Of a stretch of 64,000 nt of DNA, positions 19,507 through 29,051 are shown in pieces (position 1 is the first letter of the stretch; each line of letters starts with the position of its first letter). A program made the translations under genes and the position numbers. This DNA is from Myxococcales bacterium (GTDB lineage Bacteria; Myxococcota_A; Polyangia; Polyangiales; Ga0077539): NCBI GenBank assembly GCA_030652255.1, contig JAUSAZ010000004.1, positions 17,655-81,654 of the forward strand, given 5' to 3'. Below the pieces are notes generated by a model. That model saw only the letters and a program-made list of their open reading frames with translations, was not told the origin of the DNA and ran no database searches.

Positions 19507-20399
19507 GCCGCCCCCTCGGCGCGCAGCCAGCGCGCGACGTCCCGCGAGGTGGGGTCGACCGGCGCCAGCGGCACCCGCCACACGGCGTGCGGGCCCCGCG
19601 CGAAGACCTCCATCGCCGCGGCCGCGCCCTCGCTCGCGGCCTCGCGCGCCTCCAGCACGGACACCAGGGCGGCGGCGGCCCCGGCGAGCGCGCCGCCCGA
19701 AGCCGCGAGGGCGCGGGCGTCGGCGAGGCCCTCGCGCGAGAGCGGCAGCGGGACGCGGTTGACCACCACGCGGGCGACCTCCAGGCCCGGGTCGCGCGCG
19801 ACCGACTCGCACAGCTCCAGGGTCTCTTCGAGCACGAGCCGCTCGGGGAGCGTGACCACCACGATGGACGCGCAGCCGGGCGCCACGAGCTCGCGCGCCA
19901 CCCGGTCGCACAGCTCGAACATCGGCCCCGACGCCAGGAACTCCCGCCCCTGCTTCGCCGTGCGCAGCCACGCCACGGCGTGACCCGTCGCGGGCATGTC
20001 GACCACGACGCGCACGCCCGGCCGCGCGGCCACCACCTGCCGCACCGACTCCAGCATCGCGAGCTCCCGCACCGCGGGCGCCGCGCGCAGCAGCGGGCGC
20101 ATGGCGAAGTTGCCCAGCGCGAGCTTCGCGAGCGTGGCCGACCCGAAGAGCGGCGTCGCGCCCCGCTGGATGGCCTCCGCGGGGGTGATCACCAGGTGCT
20201 CGACGCCCCGGTGCCCGGCCCCGAGCGCGCGCCGCCCGGACTCCCCGTCGCCGAACTCCACCAGCACCGCGCGCCCCCGGGTCTCGGCCTCGAGGGTGGC
20301 GAGCGCGGCGGCGACGGTGGTCTTCCCCACCCCCCCTTTGCCCATCACCAGCACCGCGGGCGCGAGGCTGCGCGGCGGCGTGCGCGGCGGCGGGGTCAC
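19503..20399 (-). CDS. ArsA/Get3-like ATPase, canonical KGGVGKT subunit
   Basis: 298 residues from the GTG at 20399. Walker A GKGGVGKTTVA (20-30) carries the signature Lys21 and Lys26; switch II is VDMPATGHAVAWL. It is shorter than fungal Get3 and lacks a clear client-binding groove insertion. Its stop and start overlap neighbours on both sides by 4 bp (GTGA), placing it in the middle of a three-gene unit with an isoprenoid-synthase-like protein upstream and a second ArsA-like ATPase downstream. Alternative reading: a ParA/MinD-like ATPase, but the DxPATGH pattern favours ArsA. Confidence 0.85.
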   Translation of the reverse strand: MTPPPRTPPRSLAPAVLVMGKGGVGKTTVAAALATLEAETRGRAVLVEFGDGESGRRALGAGHRGVEHLVITPAEAIQRGATPLFGSATLAKLALGNFAMRPLLRAAPAVRELAMLESVRQVVAARPGVRVVVDMPATGHAVAWLRTAKQGREFLASGPMFELCDRVARELVAPGCASIVVVTLPERLVLEETLELCESVARDPGLEVARVVVNRVPLPLSREGLADARALAASGGALAGAAAALVSVLEAREAASEGAAAAMEVFARGPHAVWRVPLAPVDPTSRDVARWLRAEGAA

Positions 20400-21517
20400 G
20401 CGTCGGGCCTCTCGGCCATGGCCTCCATCACCTCGTGCATCATCAGCACGTAGGCCGCGCGCACGAAGCGCACGTAGCGGGGCGAGTCGAGGCCCGAGGC
20501 GCGCACCAGCGCCTCGATGCCGTCGGCGCTGCGGTGCCAGGCGGCCGCGACGTCGACCAGGGTCCAGCGGCCGGTGGTGACGGGCGTGTCGCGGCGGTCG
20601 CGCGCGTCGGCCTCGGCGTCGAACCAGTCGTCCATCACCTGCACGAAGAGGGAGACGTCGTACATCCAGGCGCGGGCGCCCTCTCCCGCGTAGCGCACCA
20701 CCGGGAAGAGCAGCCCGTCGATGGTGCCCTCGACCCCGGCGAGGCGGTGCCCGAGGCCCGACGGGTCGGGCTCGCCGAGCATCGCGCGCACCTCCGCGCG
20801 TATCCACCCCGTCACGCGCTCCATCGCCGCGTCGAAGGCCCCGCGGTCGGCCGGGTCGAGGCCCTCGGCCATGGCGACGGCGAGCGCGCGGGTGAGCGCG
20901 AGCGCGGGGCTGTCCGCGGGCGAGCGCCCGGCGATGACGGCCTCGAGGCGCGGGCCGCGCAGGGCGGGCGGGTCGTCCATGCAGTGGTCGAGCGCGTGGT
21001 CGACCACCACGATGAAGGCCGCGACCAGGGCGATGCTGCGCTGCTGCGCGGGGTAGGCGAAGCGCCCGAGGAGCTCCATCGCGCCGCGGCCGAGGAGGCC
21101 TAGCGCGGTCGGCGGCAGCGGGAGCAGGTTGCCGGCGCCGGTGACCACGCGCACCAGCGGCGGCCGGCGGGGCGCGCACAGCAGGGCGGTGTACGGCGCG
21201 GAGGCGTAGAGGTCGCAGGCCCCGATGCGGAGCTTCTCCTCGAAGGCGGTGCCGCGCAGGGCGGGCCAGGTGGCGTCGATGAGGGGCTCGACGTGGAGGT
21301 CGAAGTGCCGCCGCGCGGTCGCCCGGATGCCCGCCGCGAGGTGGCGCACCGAGCGGTCGGGCTCGCCCATGAGCGCGCGCACCGCCGCGACCCGCTCGGC
21401 GCGCGGGGGCAGCGGGTCGACGGCGCGCGGGGCCGCGCGGGGGGGAGTCTCGAGGGGCGGCATCGGAGGAGTGGGAGGCCTTCGGCGCCCCGTCGGTGGC
21501 GCACCGCCCGGACGCAC
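20396..21517 (-). CDS. Isoprenoid-synthase-fold protein (prenyl/terpene synthase-like)
   Basis: 373 residues from a GTG at 21517; an ATG at 21463 (MPPLETPP) would give 355. The protein is all-helical. Two Asp-rich motifs sit at the right distance for a class I isoprenoid synthase: DHALDHCMDD (173-182) and FVQVMDDWFD (291-300, a DDxxD), followed by RRDTPVTTGRW. The second matches the FQxxDDxxD region of trans-prenyltransferases and squalene-synthase relatives, which bind Mg-diphosphate. The first is spread out rather than a tight DDxxD, so chemistry and substrate are uncertain. It is the first gene of an operon with two ArsA-like ATPases, an unexpected combination. Confidence 0.65.
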   Translation of the reverse strand: MRPGGAPPTGRRRPPTPPMPPLETPPRAAPRAVDPLPPRAERVAAVRALMGEPDRSVRHLAAGIRATARRHFDLHVEPLIDATWPALRGTAFEEKLRIGACDLYASAPYTALLCAPRRPPLVRVVTGAGNLLPLPPTALGLLGRGAMELLGRFAYPAQQRSIALVAAFIVVVDHALDHCMDDPPALRGPRLEAVIAGRSPADSPALALTRALAVAMAEGLDPADRGAFDAAMERVTGWIRAEVRAMLGEPDPSGLGHRLAGVEGTIDGLLFPVVRYAGEGARAWMYDVSLFVQVMDDWFDAEADARDRRDTPVTTGRWTLVDVAAAWHRSADGIEALVRASGLDSPRYVRFVRAAYVLMMHEVMEAMAERPDA

Positions 21518-21576
21518 CCGGACGCGGCGCCGTTGAACGCCGTCCGCGGCGCGGCGTCAATGCGGCCGGCGCGGAA

Positions 21577-22560
21577 TCACCCCACCCAGCGGGTGAGCAT
21601 CCCCGACGCGCCCGCGATGCCCCACGCGCCCAGCACCTCCGGGGCCGTGTGCCGCCCCTCCCGCACGCGCGCCCAGCTCAGCGCCACCGCGGCCAGCAGG
21701 AAGGGCCACGGCCCGCGGAACGACGTCGCCTGCAGCAGCGCCACGACCCCGACGGGCACCGCGACGTGCCCGCTCACCTTGAGCCCCGCGACGGTGGAGG
21801 CTGCGACCAGCGCCGAGGCCAGGGCCCCCGCCGCGGCCACGAGGCGCACCGCCGCGGGGGCGTCGAGCGCGACCACCACCCCGTAGAGCGCCGTCGCGCA
21901 GAGCAGGGCTGCCAGGAGGAAGCGCGGCCGCTCGGCGCGCACGGACACGTCGCGGTCGCCGAACCATCCGCGGCGCAGCCCGAGCGCCCAGACCGCCGCG
22001 ACGGGGGCGGCCGCCACGATGCCCAGGGCCGTCCAGCCGAGGGCCGCGGCGCCGTCGCCGAGGGCGCTGCGCAGCACGGCGTAGAGCCCGATGGGCCCGA
22101 GCGCCGCCGGGTGCAGGACCACCCCGAGCGCGCGCGCCACGGGGTACCTCCGGCGGCGGTCGGCGGCGGCCCAGGCGACCATGCCGAGGCAGGCGCCCGC
22201 CACGTCGACGGCGAGGTCGAAGTACTCCTCGGGGCCCGGTCCGCGCCCGCGCGCCAGGGCCTGGGCGAGCTCCTGGGCGCCCGCCACCAGCAGGAAGGTC
22301 GCGCCCGCCGCGAGGGCCCGGCGTCGCATCCCGTCGCGCGGCGCGTCGAGGGCGTCGGCGGGAAACCACCGCCACGCGAGCAGCGCCGCGAGGGTGCCGT
22401 AGAGCAGGGCGTGCGCCACGAGGTGCGCCGGCTCGGTCTGGATGAGCCGCCCGAAGACCCCTTCGGGCCTCGGCGGGAAGCGCTCGAGCGCCAGGGCCGC
22501 GGTGATCAGCGTGAGCGACCACGCGCCGGCGAGCCAGGGTCTTCGCATGGCCGACAGCAT
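21577..22560 (-). CDS. VanZ-like / PAP2-like membrane fusion protein
   Basis: 327 residues, eight or more hydrophobic helices. The N-terminal half (to about 140) is VanZ-like: PAHLVAHALLYGTLAALLAW and EEYFDLAVDVAGACLGMVAW. The C-terminal part has LKVSGHVAVPVG and WARVREGRHTAPEVLG, which match the PSGH and SR-x5-H boxes of PAP2 lipid-phosphate phosphatases, though the first KxxxxxxRP box is not clear. A role in envelope lipid-phosphate turnover is inferred. Start alternatives are ATG 22560 and ATG 22548. It lies 59 bp upstream of the isoprenoid-synthase-like gene on the same strand, so it may share its operon, which is suggestive given that both could act on prenyl diphosphates. Confidence 0.68.
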   Translation of the reverse strand: MLSAMRRPWLAGAWSLTLITAALALERFPPRPEGVFGRLIQTEPAHLVAHALLYGTLAALLAWRWFPADALDAPRDGMRRRALAAGATFLLVAGAQELAQALARGRGPGPEEYFDLAVDVAGACLGMVAWAAADRRRRYPVARALGVVLHPAALGPIGLYAVLRSALGDGAAALGWTALGIVAAAPVAAVWALGLRRGWFGDRDVSVRAERPRFLLAALLCATALYGVVVALDAPAAVRLVAAAGALASALVAASTVAGLKVSGHVAVPVGVVALLQATSFRGPWPFLLAAVALSWARVREGRHTAPEVLGAWGIAGASGMLTRWVG

Positions 22561-22656
22561 GGGGGCGCGGCGGAGCAGGGGGTTAGGGTCGGCGCGGTGG
22601 ATGGGCGGGGGCGGAGGGCGAGCGGTCCCGTAGCGGGGGCGTCCCGCGAGGGAAGC

Positions 22657-23565
22657 TCAGCGGGGCATCGGGACGGGCTGCGCGGTGATCTGCGCGGGGT
22701 CGATGGGGCGGCGGTAGATCGGCGGCATCGGGCCCTGGGGGGTGGTGGTGACACCGACGCCGACGGCCTGCGGGCGGGGGGCGTTGGGCGCGAGGGTGGG
22801 CGCCATGATCGTTCCGCCCGGGTTGGCGGTGACCCGTCCCCCCGCCGGGACGGCGACCCCCATGGTGCCGTTGGGCGCGCGGTAGGTGGGGTTCATCCCA
22901 GCGCCGGGGGCCGGGGCGGCCATGCCGGGCTGCACGCCGACGACCACCGCGGAGCCAGGGCGGCCGGCGACGGGCATGGTGGGCGAGACGTTCATGCCGA
23001 CGGGGTTGGCGCCGACGTTGACCCCGACGGCGGTCTGCGCGGGCCGCGCGACGCCGACGCCCATCGTGGGGCCGACGTTGACGCCCACCGCGGGCTGCGC
23101 GACGCCGACGCCCATCGTGGGACCGACCGCGTAGCCGGGCCGCGCGGGCTGGGCGACGCCGACGCCCATCGTGGGGCCGACGTTGACGCCCACCGCGGGC
23201 TGCGCGACGCCGACGCCGCCGCCGGTGTTGACGCCGACCGCGTAGCCGGGCTGCGTGGGCTGGGCGACGCCGACGTTGACCCCGACGCCGGGGTGCGCCG
23301 GGTGGGCGACCCCGACGCCGTAGCCGGGCTGCTGGACGCCGACCGCGACGCCGCCCGACCCGCCCCACGCCCCGCCACCGACGCCGACGCCGACGCCCGC
23401 GCCGTACGACGGCTGCGCGACCGCGGTGGCCTGCGCGGGCTGGGCGTACACGGCACCCTGGGCGGGCTGCGCGTAGACCGTGGACTGCGCCGGGACCGTG
23501 TGGACGGTGCAGCCGACGGGTACCGCGAAGGACAGGACGAGGAGGACGCGGGGGACGCTACGCAT
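22657..23565 (-). CDS. Low-complexity repeat lipoprotein (Gly/Val/Pro/Ala)
   Basis: 302 residues from the ATG at 23565, with GGAG 7 nt upstream. The lipobox AVPVGC gives Cys19. The mature protein is built from near-identical units of the type VGVNVGPTMGVGVAQPA, interspersed with QPGYAVG blocks; charged residues are almost absent. It looks elastin-like or intrinsically disordered, and is probably a surface or periplasmic spacer. Codon-level repeats in DNA (about 23010-23310) show recent internal duplication, so copy number may vary between strains. No enzymatic function is seen. Confidence 0.65.
   Translation of the reverse strand: MRSVPRVLLVLSFAVPVGCTVHTVPAQSTVYAQPAQGAVYAQPAQATAVAQPSYGAGVGVGVGGGAWGGSGGVAVGVQQPGYGVGVAHPAHPGVGVNVGVAQPTQPGYAVGVNTGGGVGVAQPAVGVNVGPTMGVGVAQPARPGYAVGPTMGVGVAQPAVGVNVGPTMGVGVARPAQTAVGVNVGANPVGMNVSPTMPVAGRPGSAVVVGVQPGMAAPAPGAGMNPTYRAPNGTMGVAVPAGGRVTANPGGTIMAPTLAPNAPRPQAVGVGVTTTPQGPMPPIYRRPIDPAQITAQPVPMPR
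23010..23310. repeat. Degenerate tandem repeats inside the Gly/Val-rich lipoprotein gene
   Basis: Blocks encoding VGVNVGPTMGVGVAQPA and AVGPTMGVGVAQPA recur at least four times with nearly identical DNA. They are in frame and probably arose by slippage or unequal recombination. Confidence 0.7.
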
Positions 23566-23668
23566 GGTTGGACTCCGGGTTCGATTCACTACTGCGGGGA
23601 GCAGCCGAGCATAACCGACGTGCGCACCCGGGGTGGATGTTCACCGGATTCTGCAGCGGGGAGAATTG

Positions 23669-24639
<971 letters not shown>

Positions 24640-24643
<4 letters not shown>

Positions 24644-25653
24644 GTGCCCTCCAGGTGGCAGCGCGACTGGCGCCGGGCGTCGAGGTCGGCGCGCTCTCCC
24701 CGCACCTCCTGCGCGGCGGCCACGCGGTAGAGCGGCGGCTCCTGCTCGGCGCAGAGCGCGAAGGCCTGGTCGCAGCGGTCGCGGAAGCGGCACCCCGTCG
24801 GCAGCCGCCTCAGGTCGGGCACCATGCCCGGGATGGTCGGCAGCCGCCGCGCCCCGAGGTTGTCGCCGTAGCTCGGCACCGAGCGCAGCAGCCCCTGGGT
24901 GTACGGGTGCCGCGGGTCGGCGAAGAGCTCCGCGACCGGGGCGCGCTCCACCACCCGGCCCGCGTACATCACCACCACGTCCTCGGCGAACTCCGCCACC
25001 AGCCCGAGGTCGTGCGTGATGAGCAGCACCGCCATGTTGAGCCGCGCGCGCAGGTCGCGCAGCAGCTCGATGATCTGCGCCTGGATGGTCACGTCGAGGG
25101 CCGTCGTGGGCTCGTCGGCGATGAGCAGCCGGGGCTCGCACGCGAGGGCCATGGCGATCATCACCCGCTGCCGCATGCCGCCGGAGAGCTGGTGGGGGTA
25201 GGCCCCGGCGCGCTCGCCGGGGGAGGGAATACCCACCTGGGTAAGGAGATCGACCGCGCGCTCCCACGCGGCGCGGCGCGAGAGGGCGCGGTGCAGGATG
25301 AGCACCTCCGCGATCTGGTCGCCCACCGTGTACACGGGGTTGAGCGAGCTCATGGGCTCCTGGAAGATCATCCCGATGCGGGCGCCGCGCACCTTGCGCA
25401 TCTCGCGCTCGGAGAGCCCGAGGAGGTCGCTGCCCTCGAAGCGGATCTCCCCACCCGCGATGCGCCCGGGCGACTGGATGAGCCGGAGGATGGAAAGTGA
25501 GGTCACGCTCTTGCCGCAGCCCGACTCGCCGACGAGTCCGAGGGCGCCGCCCGGCGCGAGGTCGAAGGACACGTCGTCGACGGCGCGGAGCCTGCCCTCG
25601 TCGGTCGCGAATTCCGTGCAGAGGTGACGGATGGAGAGCAGCGGTTCGGTCAC
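24640..25653 (-). CDS. Oligopeptide/dipeptide-type ABC transporter ATPase (OppD/DppD-like)
   Basis: 337 residues from the GTG at 25653 ([11 protein letters not shown]). Walker [21 protein letters not shown], signature LSGGMRQR, Walker [14 protein letters not shown] and the switch His in LLITHDLG are intact. The C-terminal cysteine motif is [15 protein letters not shown]. It is first in the two-gene operon with the OppF-like ATPase, and the pair would form the ATPase heterodimer of one importer. An upstream in-frame extension lacks family similarity and is excluded. Confidence 0.92.
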
Positions 25654-25666
25654 GTGGGCGACGCGG

Positions 25667-25672
25667 AAGATA
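25667..25672 (-). promoter_or_regulatory. Candidate -10 box (TATCTT) for the ABC ATPase pair
   Basis: Minus-strand TATCTT lies 13 nt before the GTG at 25653. No convincing -35 hexamer was found in the 103-bp divergent region. Confidence 0.3.
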
Positions 25673-25756
25673 GACCATCTCCCCGACCGCGCGATGGGCG
25701 ATTGCGATGCTGCGGACCGGCGACGAACTCGGCTACCATGCGAGCCTGGAGTTGCG

Positions 25757-27709
25757 TTGACCGAGACGAGCGACAGCACCGAGATCCGCACCGTGCAGCG
25801 CGTGGTGGTGGTGCTGTCCCCGGAGGACGGCGCGCTCATCGACGCCCTGCGCGCGGCGCGCTACCTCGTGGTCTCGGCCACGGCCGAGCGGCTCGACGAG
25901 GTGGCGCTCGCCGAGCGGGCCCGGCTGGTGGTGGTCGACGAGGCGGTCCCCGGGGTGCTGGAGGCCGTCGTGCGGCTGCGGCGCCGGGGCCCGGTGCCGG
26001 TGGTGCTGCTCGGGGTCGGCGCGGAGGTCGGGGCGCGGGCGCTCAAGTCCGGCGCGGACGTCATCCTCCCGCGGCCGGTGTCGCCCGAGTCGCTGGTCGA
26101 GCTCCTCGGGTCGATGGTGACCACGGCCTTTCCGAGCGCCCCGCCGCCGCCGCCGGCCCGCCGTCGCTCGTCGATCACCGACCCGAAGCTCCGCGCGCTC
26201 GCGCCCCCGAGCTTCGCGAAGATCGAGACCCCGGTGCCGCGCCGGCCGCCGCCGCTCACCCCGCCGCCCAGCGCCGCGCTGTCGAGCATGCCCGTGGTGA
26301 CCATGACCACGTCGACGATCCCGCCCCTGGGCGTGCCCGGCGACGGGGCGCTGTCGACGGTCCAGGCGTGGCTCGCGGAGACCCCGTCGGGCCTCGACGA
26401 CGCCACCTCGTGGGCCCCGCCGGACGTCACCCAGGAGGTCGAAGAGACCCTGCGGCGCGCGCTGAGCGTGGTGGGCGGCGACCCGGCCTCGCTCGAGCTC
26501 ACCGCGGCGGGCGACGACTCGCTCGACGAGCTGGTGCCCCCGGAGCTGCTCGAGCCCCTCGAGGGCGCCCTCGACGACGACGACGACGCGCGGCGCGAGG
26601 GCGTGTCGGTCACGGCGGGCGCTGGCCCCGGCGCCCGCGGGGCGGCCGAGCGCCGGGCGCCGCGCGAGGGCGTCGAGGCGGCGCCGGTGGTGCCGCTGCC
26701 GGTGGACGGCGACGCGCGCCTCGCGGGGCGGCTCGATCGCTTCGGCCTGGGTCCGCTGCTCAGCGCGGCGTGGCGGGTGCGGGCCACCGGCGACATCGTG
26801 CTGCGCGAGGGCGCGCGGGAGTGGCAGCTCGCGGTGGCCAACGGTCACCTGCTGTCGCTGCACAGCAGCCAGGCCGACGAGCAGGTGGGGCCCCTCTTCG
26901 CGCGCCTCGGGTTCGTCCCGCAGGAGGCGGCGCGCTTCGCCGCGGTGCCGCTCGACGTGGGCCCGCGGGGCGCGGCGCTGCTCGCGGCGCAGGGCTACGT
27001 GGCCGCCGACGCCCTGGTCGCGATGCTCGGGCGGGCCGCGCAGGAGGTGGCCTTCGACCTGCTGTGCCTCGACCCCTTCACCTGGGAGATCCGGCCGCGC
27101 AGCACGGCGCTGAGCATCCCCTTCCCGACGCGCGCCCTCGACGCGCTGCTGGTCAACGCGGCGCGCGCGCGCATCGAGCCGGCGGTGGCGTACCAGCTCC
27201 TCGGCGGCGACGGCACCGAGCTCTCGCTCCGGGGCGACGGCGCGGCGCTCTCGACGCTGCCGCTCCAGCCCAACGAGCGCGTGGCGGCGCTCGCGGCCCG
27301 CAAGACCGACCTGGCCGCCCTGGTGCGGGCCCACGGCGACGCGGCGCTCCCGGCGATGGTGGCGCTGCACTGGCTACAGCTGCTGCGGGTGGAGGGCCTG
27401 GCGCACGCGCTGGCCGACGCGCAGGTGCCGCCGGGGCCCGAGCGCACCCGGCTGCGGGCGCTGGTGGAGGCGGCCACGCGGCACGACCTGCTGGTGGTGC
27501 TCGGGGTGAGCGCGTGGGCGACGCGGCGCGCGGCGCAGTCGGCGCTGGAGGTGCGGCGCTCGGAGGTCGACACCATCCGCGCGCGCTTCGTCGTGAGCGA
27601 GGCGCTCTCGCCCGTGTACGCGGCCCTCGACGAGGCGGCCAAGCTGCTCGCGGCGACGGGCGCGTGGGAGCGCTACGTGTCGGCGCTGCGGGTGGTCGAC
27701 CGGTCGTGA
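25757..27709 (+). CDS. Pseudo-receiver / PATAN (DUF4388) signalling protein with J-like C-terminus
   Basis: 650 residues. The start is a TTG at 25757, supported by GGAG 5 nt upstream; no ATG or GTG fits as well. Residues about 17-125 follow a response-regulator fold with the phospho-acceptor position kept ([10 protein letters not shown]), but the Lys is replaced in [10 protein letters not shown] and the acidic pair is absent, so it is probably not phosphorylated in the usual way. A Pro-rich linker leads to a DUF4388/PATAN domain (about 320-480, [18 protein letters not shown]). The C-terminus ([20 protein letters not shown]) resembles a DnaJ J-domain without HPD. PATAN proteins take part in gliding, motility and two-component networks. 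The next gene, 42 bp away, is a nucleotide-binding-like protein. Confidence 0.72.
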   Translation: MTETSDSTEIRTVQRVVVVLSPEDGALIDALRAARYLVVSATAERLDEVALAERARLVVVDEAVPGVLEAVVRLRRRGPVPVVLLGVGAEVGARALKSGADVILPRPVSPESLVELLGSMVTTAFPSAPPPPPARRRSSITDPKLRALAPPSFAKIETPVPRRPPPLTPPPSAALSSMPVVTMTTSTIPPLGVPGDGALSTVQAWLAETPSGLDDATSWAPPDVTQEVEETLRRALSVVGGDPASLELTAAGDDSLDELVPPELLEPLEGALDDDDDARREGVSVTAGAGPGARGAAERRAPREGVEAAPVVPLPVDGDARLAGRLDRFGLGPLLSAAWRVRATGDIVLREGAREWQLAVANGHLLSLHSSQADEQVGPLFARLGFVPQEAARFAAVPLDVGPRGAALLAAQGYVAADALVAMLGRAAQEVAFDLLCLDPFTWEIRPRSTALSIPFPTRALDALLVNAARARIEPAVAYQLLGGDGTELSLRGDGAALSTLPLQPNERVAALAARKTDLAALVRAHGDAALPAMVALHWLQLLRVEGLAHALADAQVPPGPERTRLRALVEAATRHDLLVVLGVSAWATRRAAQSALEVRRSEVDTIRARFVVSEALSPVYAALDEAAKLLAATGAWERYVSALRVVDRS

Positions 27710-27718
27710 TGTTGTGGT

Positions 27719-27732
27719 CCCCGGCCGCGGGG
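27719..27732 (+). terminator. Hairpin after the PATAN gene
   Basis: CCCCG, GCCG loop, CGGGG starting 9 nt after the stop. Its position suggests a terminator or attenuator before the next gene. Confidence 0.35.
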
Positions 27733-27744
27733 GTGTAGCTACAC
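27733..27744. promoter_or_regulatory. Perfect 12-bp palindrome next to a start codon
   Basis: GTGTAGCTACAC ends 7 nt before the ATG at 27752. Its right half supplies a TACACC that could be a -10 box. A dimeric repressor site covering the promoter is the inference. Confidence 0.35.
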
Positions 27745-27751
27745 CGCTACG

Positions 27752-29035
27752 ATGGGAACGGATCAGCAGGGCGAGTCCACCCCGGAGTCGGAAGCCGCCG
27801 AGGAGGCCGACTGGGCGCTCGCCACCGCCGAGAAGCTCCAGGCGCGGGGCGACCTCGACGGGGCGCGCACGTGGTTCCGCCGCGCGGCCGAGCACCTGAT
27901 GGACGCCGGCCTCGATGACCGCGCCCTCGTGGTCGCCAAGCAGGTCGCCGCGCTCTCCGAGCTGCCCCCCGCGCCGACGACCCCGCCGCCGCCCGTGACC
28001 GCCGCCCCGCCGCCGGTCCCCACCGCCCCGCCGCCGGTCCCCGCGCCGCCGTCTCCTCCCGCGCCGCCGCCGTCGCCTCCCGCTGCGGCCGTCGTCCCGG
28101 CGCCAGAGGCCCCCGCGCCCTTCGTGGTGCCCCCTCCGCCGCCCTCCACGCGGGTCTACTCCTCGGCGCCGTCGGGCGCGTCTCCCGCTGCGGCCCTCAC
28201 GCTCCCGGTGGTGCAGGTCCACGTCGCCTTCGACCCCGCCCGGGCGGCCGCCGCGGAGGCCGTCGCCGCGCTGCTCGTCGCGCTGCCGCTCTTCGCCGAC
28301 CTCTCCCCCGAGCGGGTGCGCTCGCTCGCCCGGGAGAGCGTCGTGGTGCCCCTGCACGCGGGCAGCGACCTCCCGCTGCCGCCCCCGGGCGACGCGTCCG
28401 CCCCGGGGCCGCTGTGGGTCCTCACCGAGGGCCACGCGCAGCTTACCGTGGCGGGTATTCCCGTGGGCGGGCTCCTCGGCCCCGGCGACTTCGTCGGCGA
28501 GCTGTCGGCGTACTTCGAGAGCGGGTGCCTCTACCGGGCCGAGGTGCGCGGCGAGGGCCGGGCGCTCTGCGTCGCACCGACGGTGGCGCAGGCCCTCGCG
28601 CGGCAGTACGAGGGCCTGCGCGCGGCCCTGGAGGAGTGCGGCTGGGAGCGGTCGTTCGCGGCGCTCGGGCACGCGTCGTCGCTGCTGGCGGGCATCGACC
28701 CGGCGCTGCGGGCCGCCCTCTACGCGCGCTTCGAGCCGGTGCAGCTCGGGCCCGGCGAGGCGCTGCTCAGCGAGGGCGAGGCCGCGGGGTGGGTGTGGCT
28801 CATCGCCGCCGGGAGCGTCGAGCGCTACGGCGGCGCGCTCGGGGCGCGGGTGCAGCGCGCGGGCGCGGGCGCCGCGGTGGGGGTGGCCTCGGCCTGGGAC
28901 GACACGCCGAGCGGGGCGAGCGTTCGGGCGCGGCGCACGACGCTGGCGGCGCGGGTGCGGGCCGACGCGTTTCGCGCGATGGCGGCCGAGGCGCCGGGGC
29001 TGAAGGCGGCCCGGTCGCGCGCGGACGTGTGGTGA
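27752..29035 (+). CDS. Tandem cyclic-nucleotide-binding-like protein
   Basis: 427 residues. An N-terminal helical pair (about 18-68, TPR-like), a Pro/Ala linker (about 74-145), then two cNMP-binding-like beta-rolls (about 170-290 and 305-420). The first has LLGPGDFVGELSAYF, matching the GE phosphate-binding-cassette pattern. The second (LGPGEALLSEGEAAGWVWLIAAGSVE) fits the roll, but its cassette is weak. There is no DNA-binding helix-turn-helix, so it is a sensor or interaction protein rather than a Crp-type regulator. It probably works with the PATAN protein upstream. Confidence 0.68.
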   Translation: MGTDQQGESTPESEAAEEADWALATAEKLQARGDLDGARTWFRRAAEHLMDAGLDDRALVVAKQVAALSELPPAPTTPPPPVTAAPPPVPTAPPPVPAPPSPPAPPPSPPAAAVVPAPEAPAPFVVPPPPPSTRVYSSAPSGASPAAALTLPVVQVHVAFDPARAAAAEAVAALLVALPLFADLSPERVRSLARESVVVPLHAGSDLPLPPPGDASAPGPLWVLTEGHAQLTVAGIPVGGLLGPGDFVGELSAYFESGCLYRAEVRGEGRALCVAPTVAQALARQYEGLRAALEECGWERSFAALGHASSLLAGIDPALRAALYARFEPVQLGPGEALLSEGEAAGWVWLIAAGSVERYGGALGARVQRAGAGAAVGVASAWDDTPSGASVRARRTTLAARVRADAFRAMAAEAPGLKAARSRADVW

Positions 29036-29051
29036 CCCGCGCGGGCGCCCG

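Noticed and set aside
18406..20399. Arsenite efflux (ArsAB) system
   Set aside because: No ArsB, ArsR, ArsD or Cys-triad metalloid site is seen; the neighbours point to another role.
22886..23134. Possible CRISPR-like or phase-variable array in the repeat gene
   Set aside because: Repeats are in frame, lack unique spacers of constant length and are explained by the lipoprotein's low-complexity protein.
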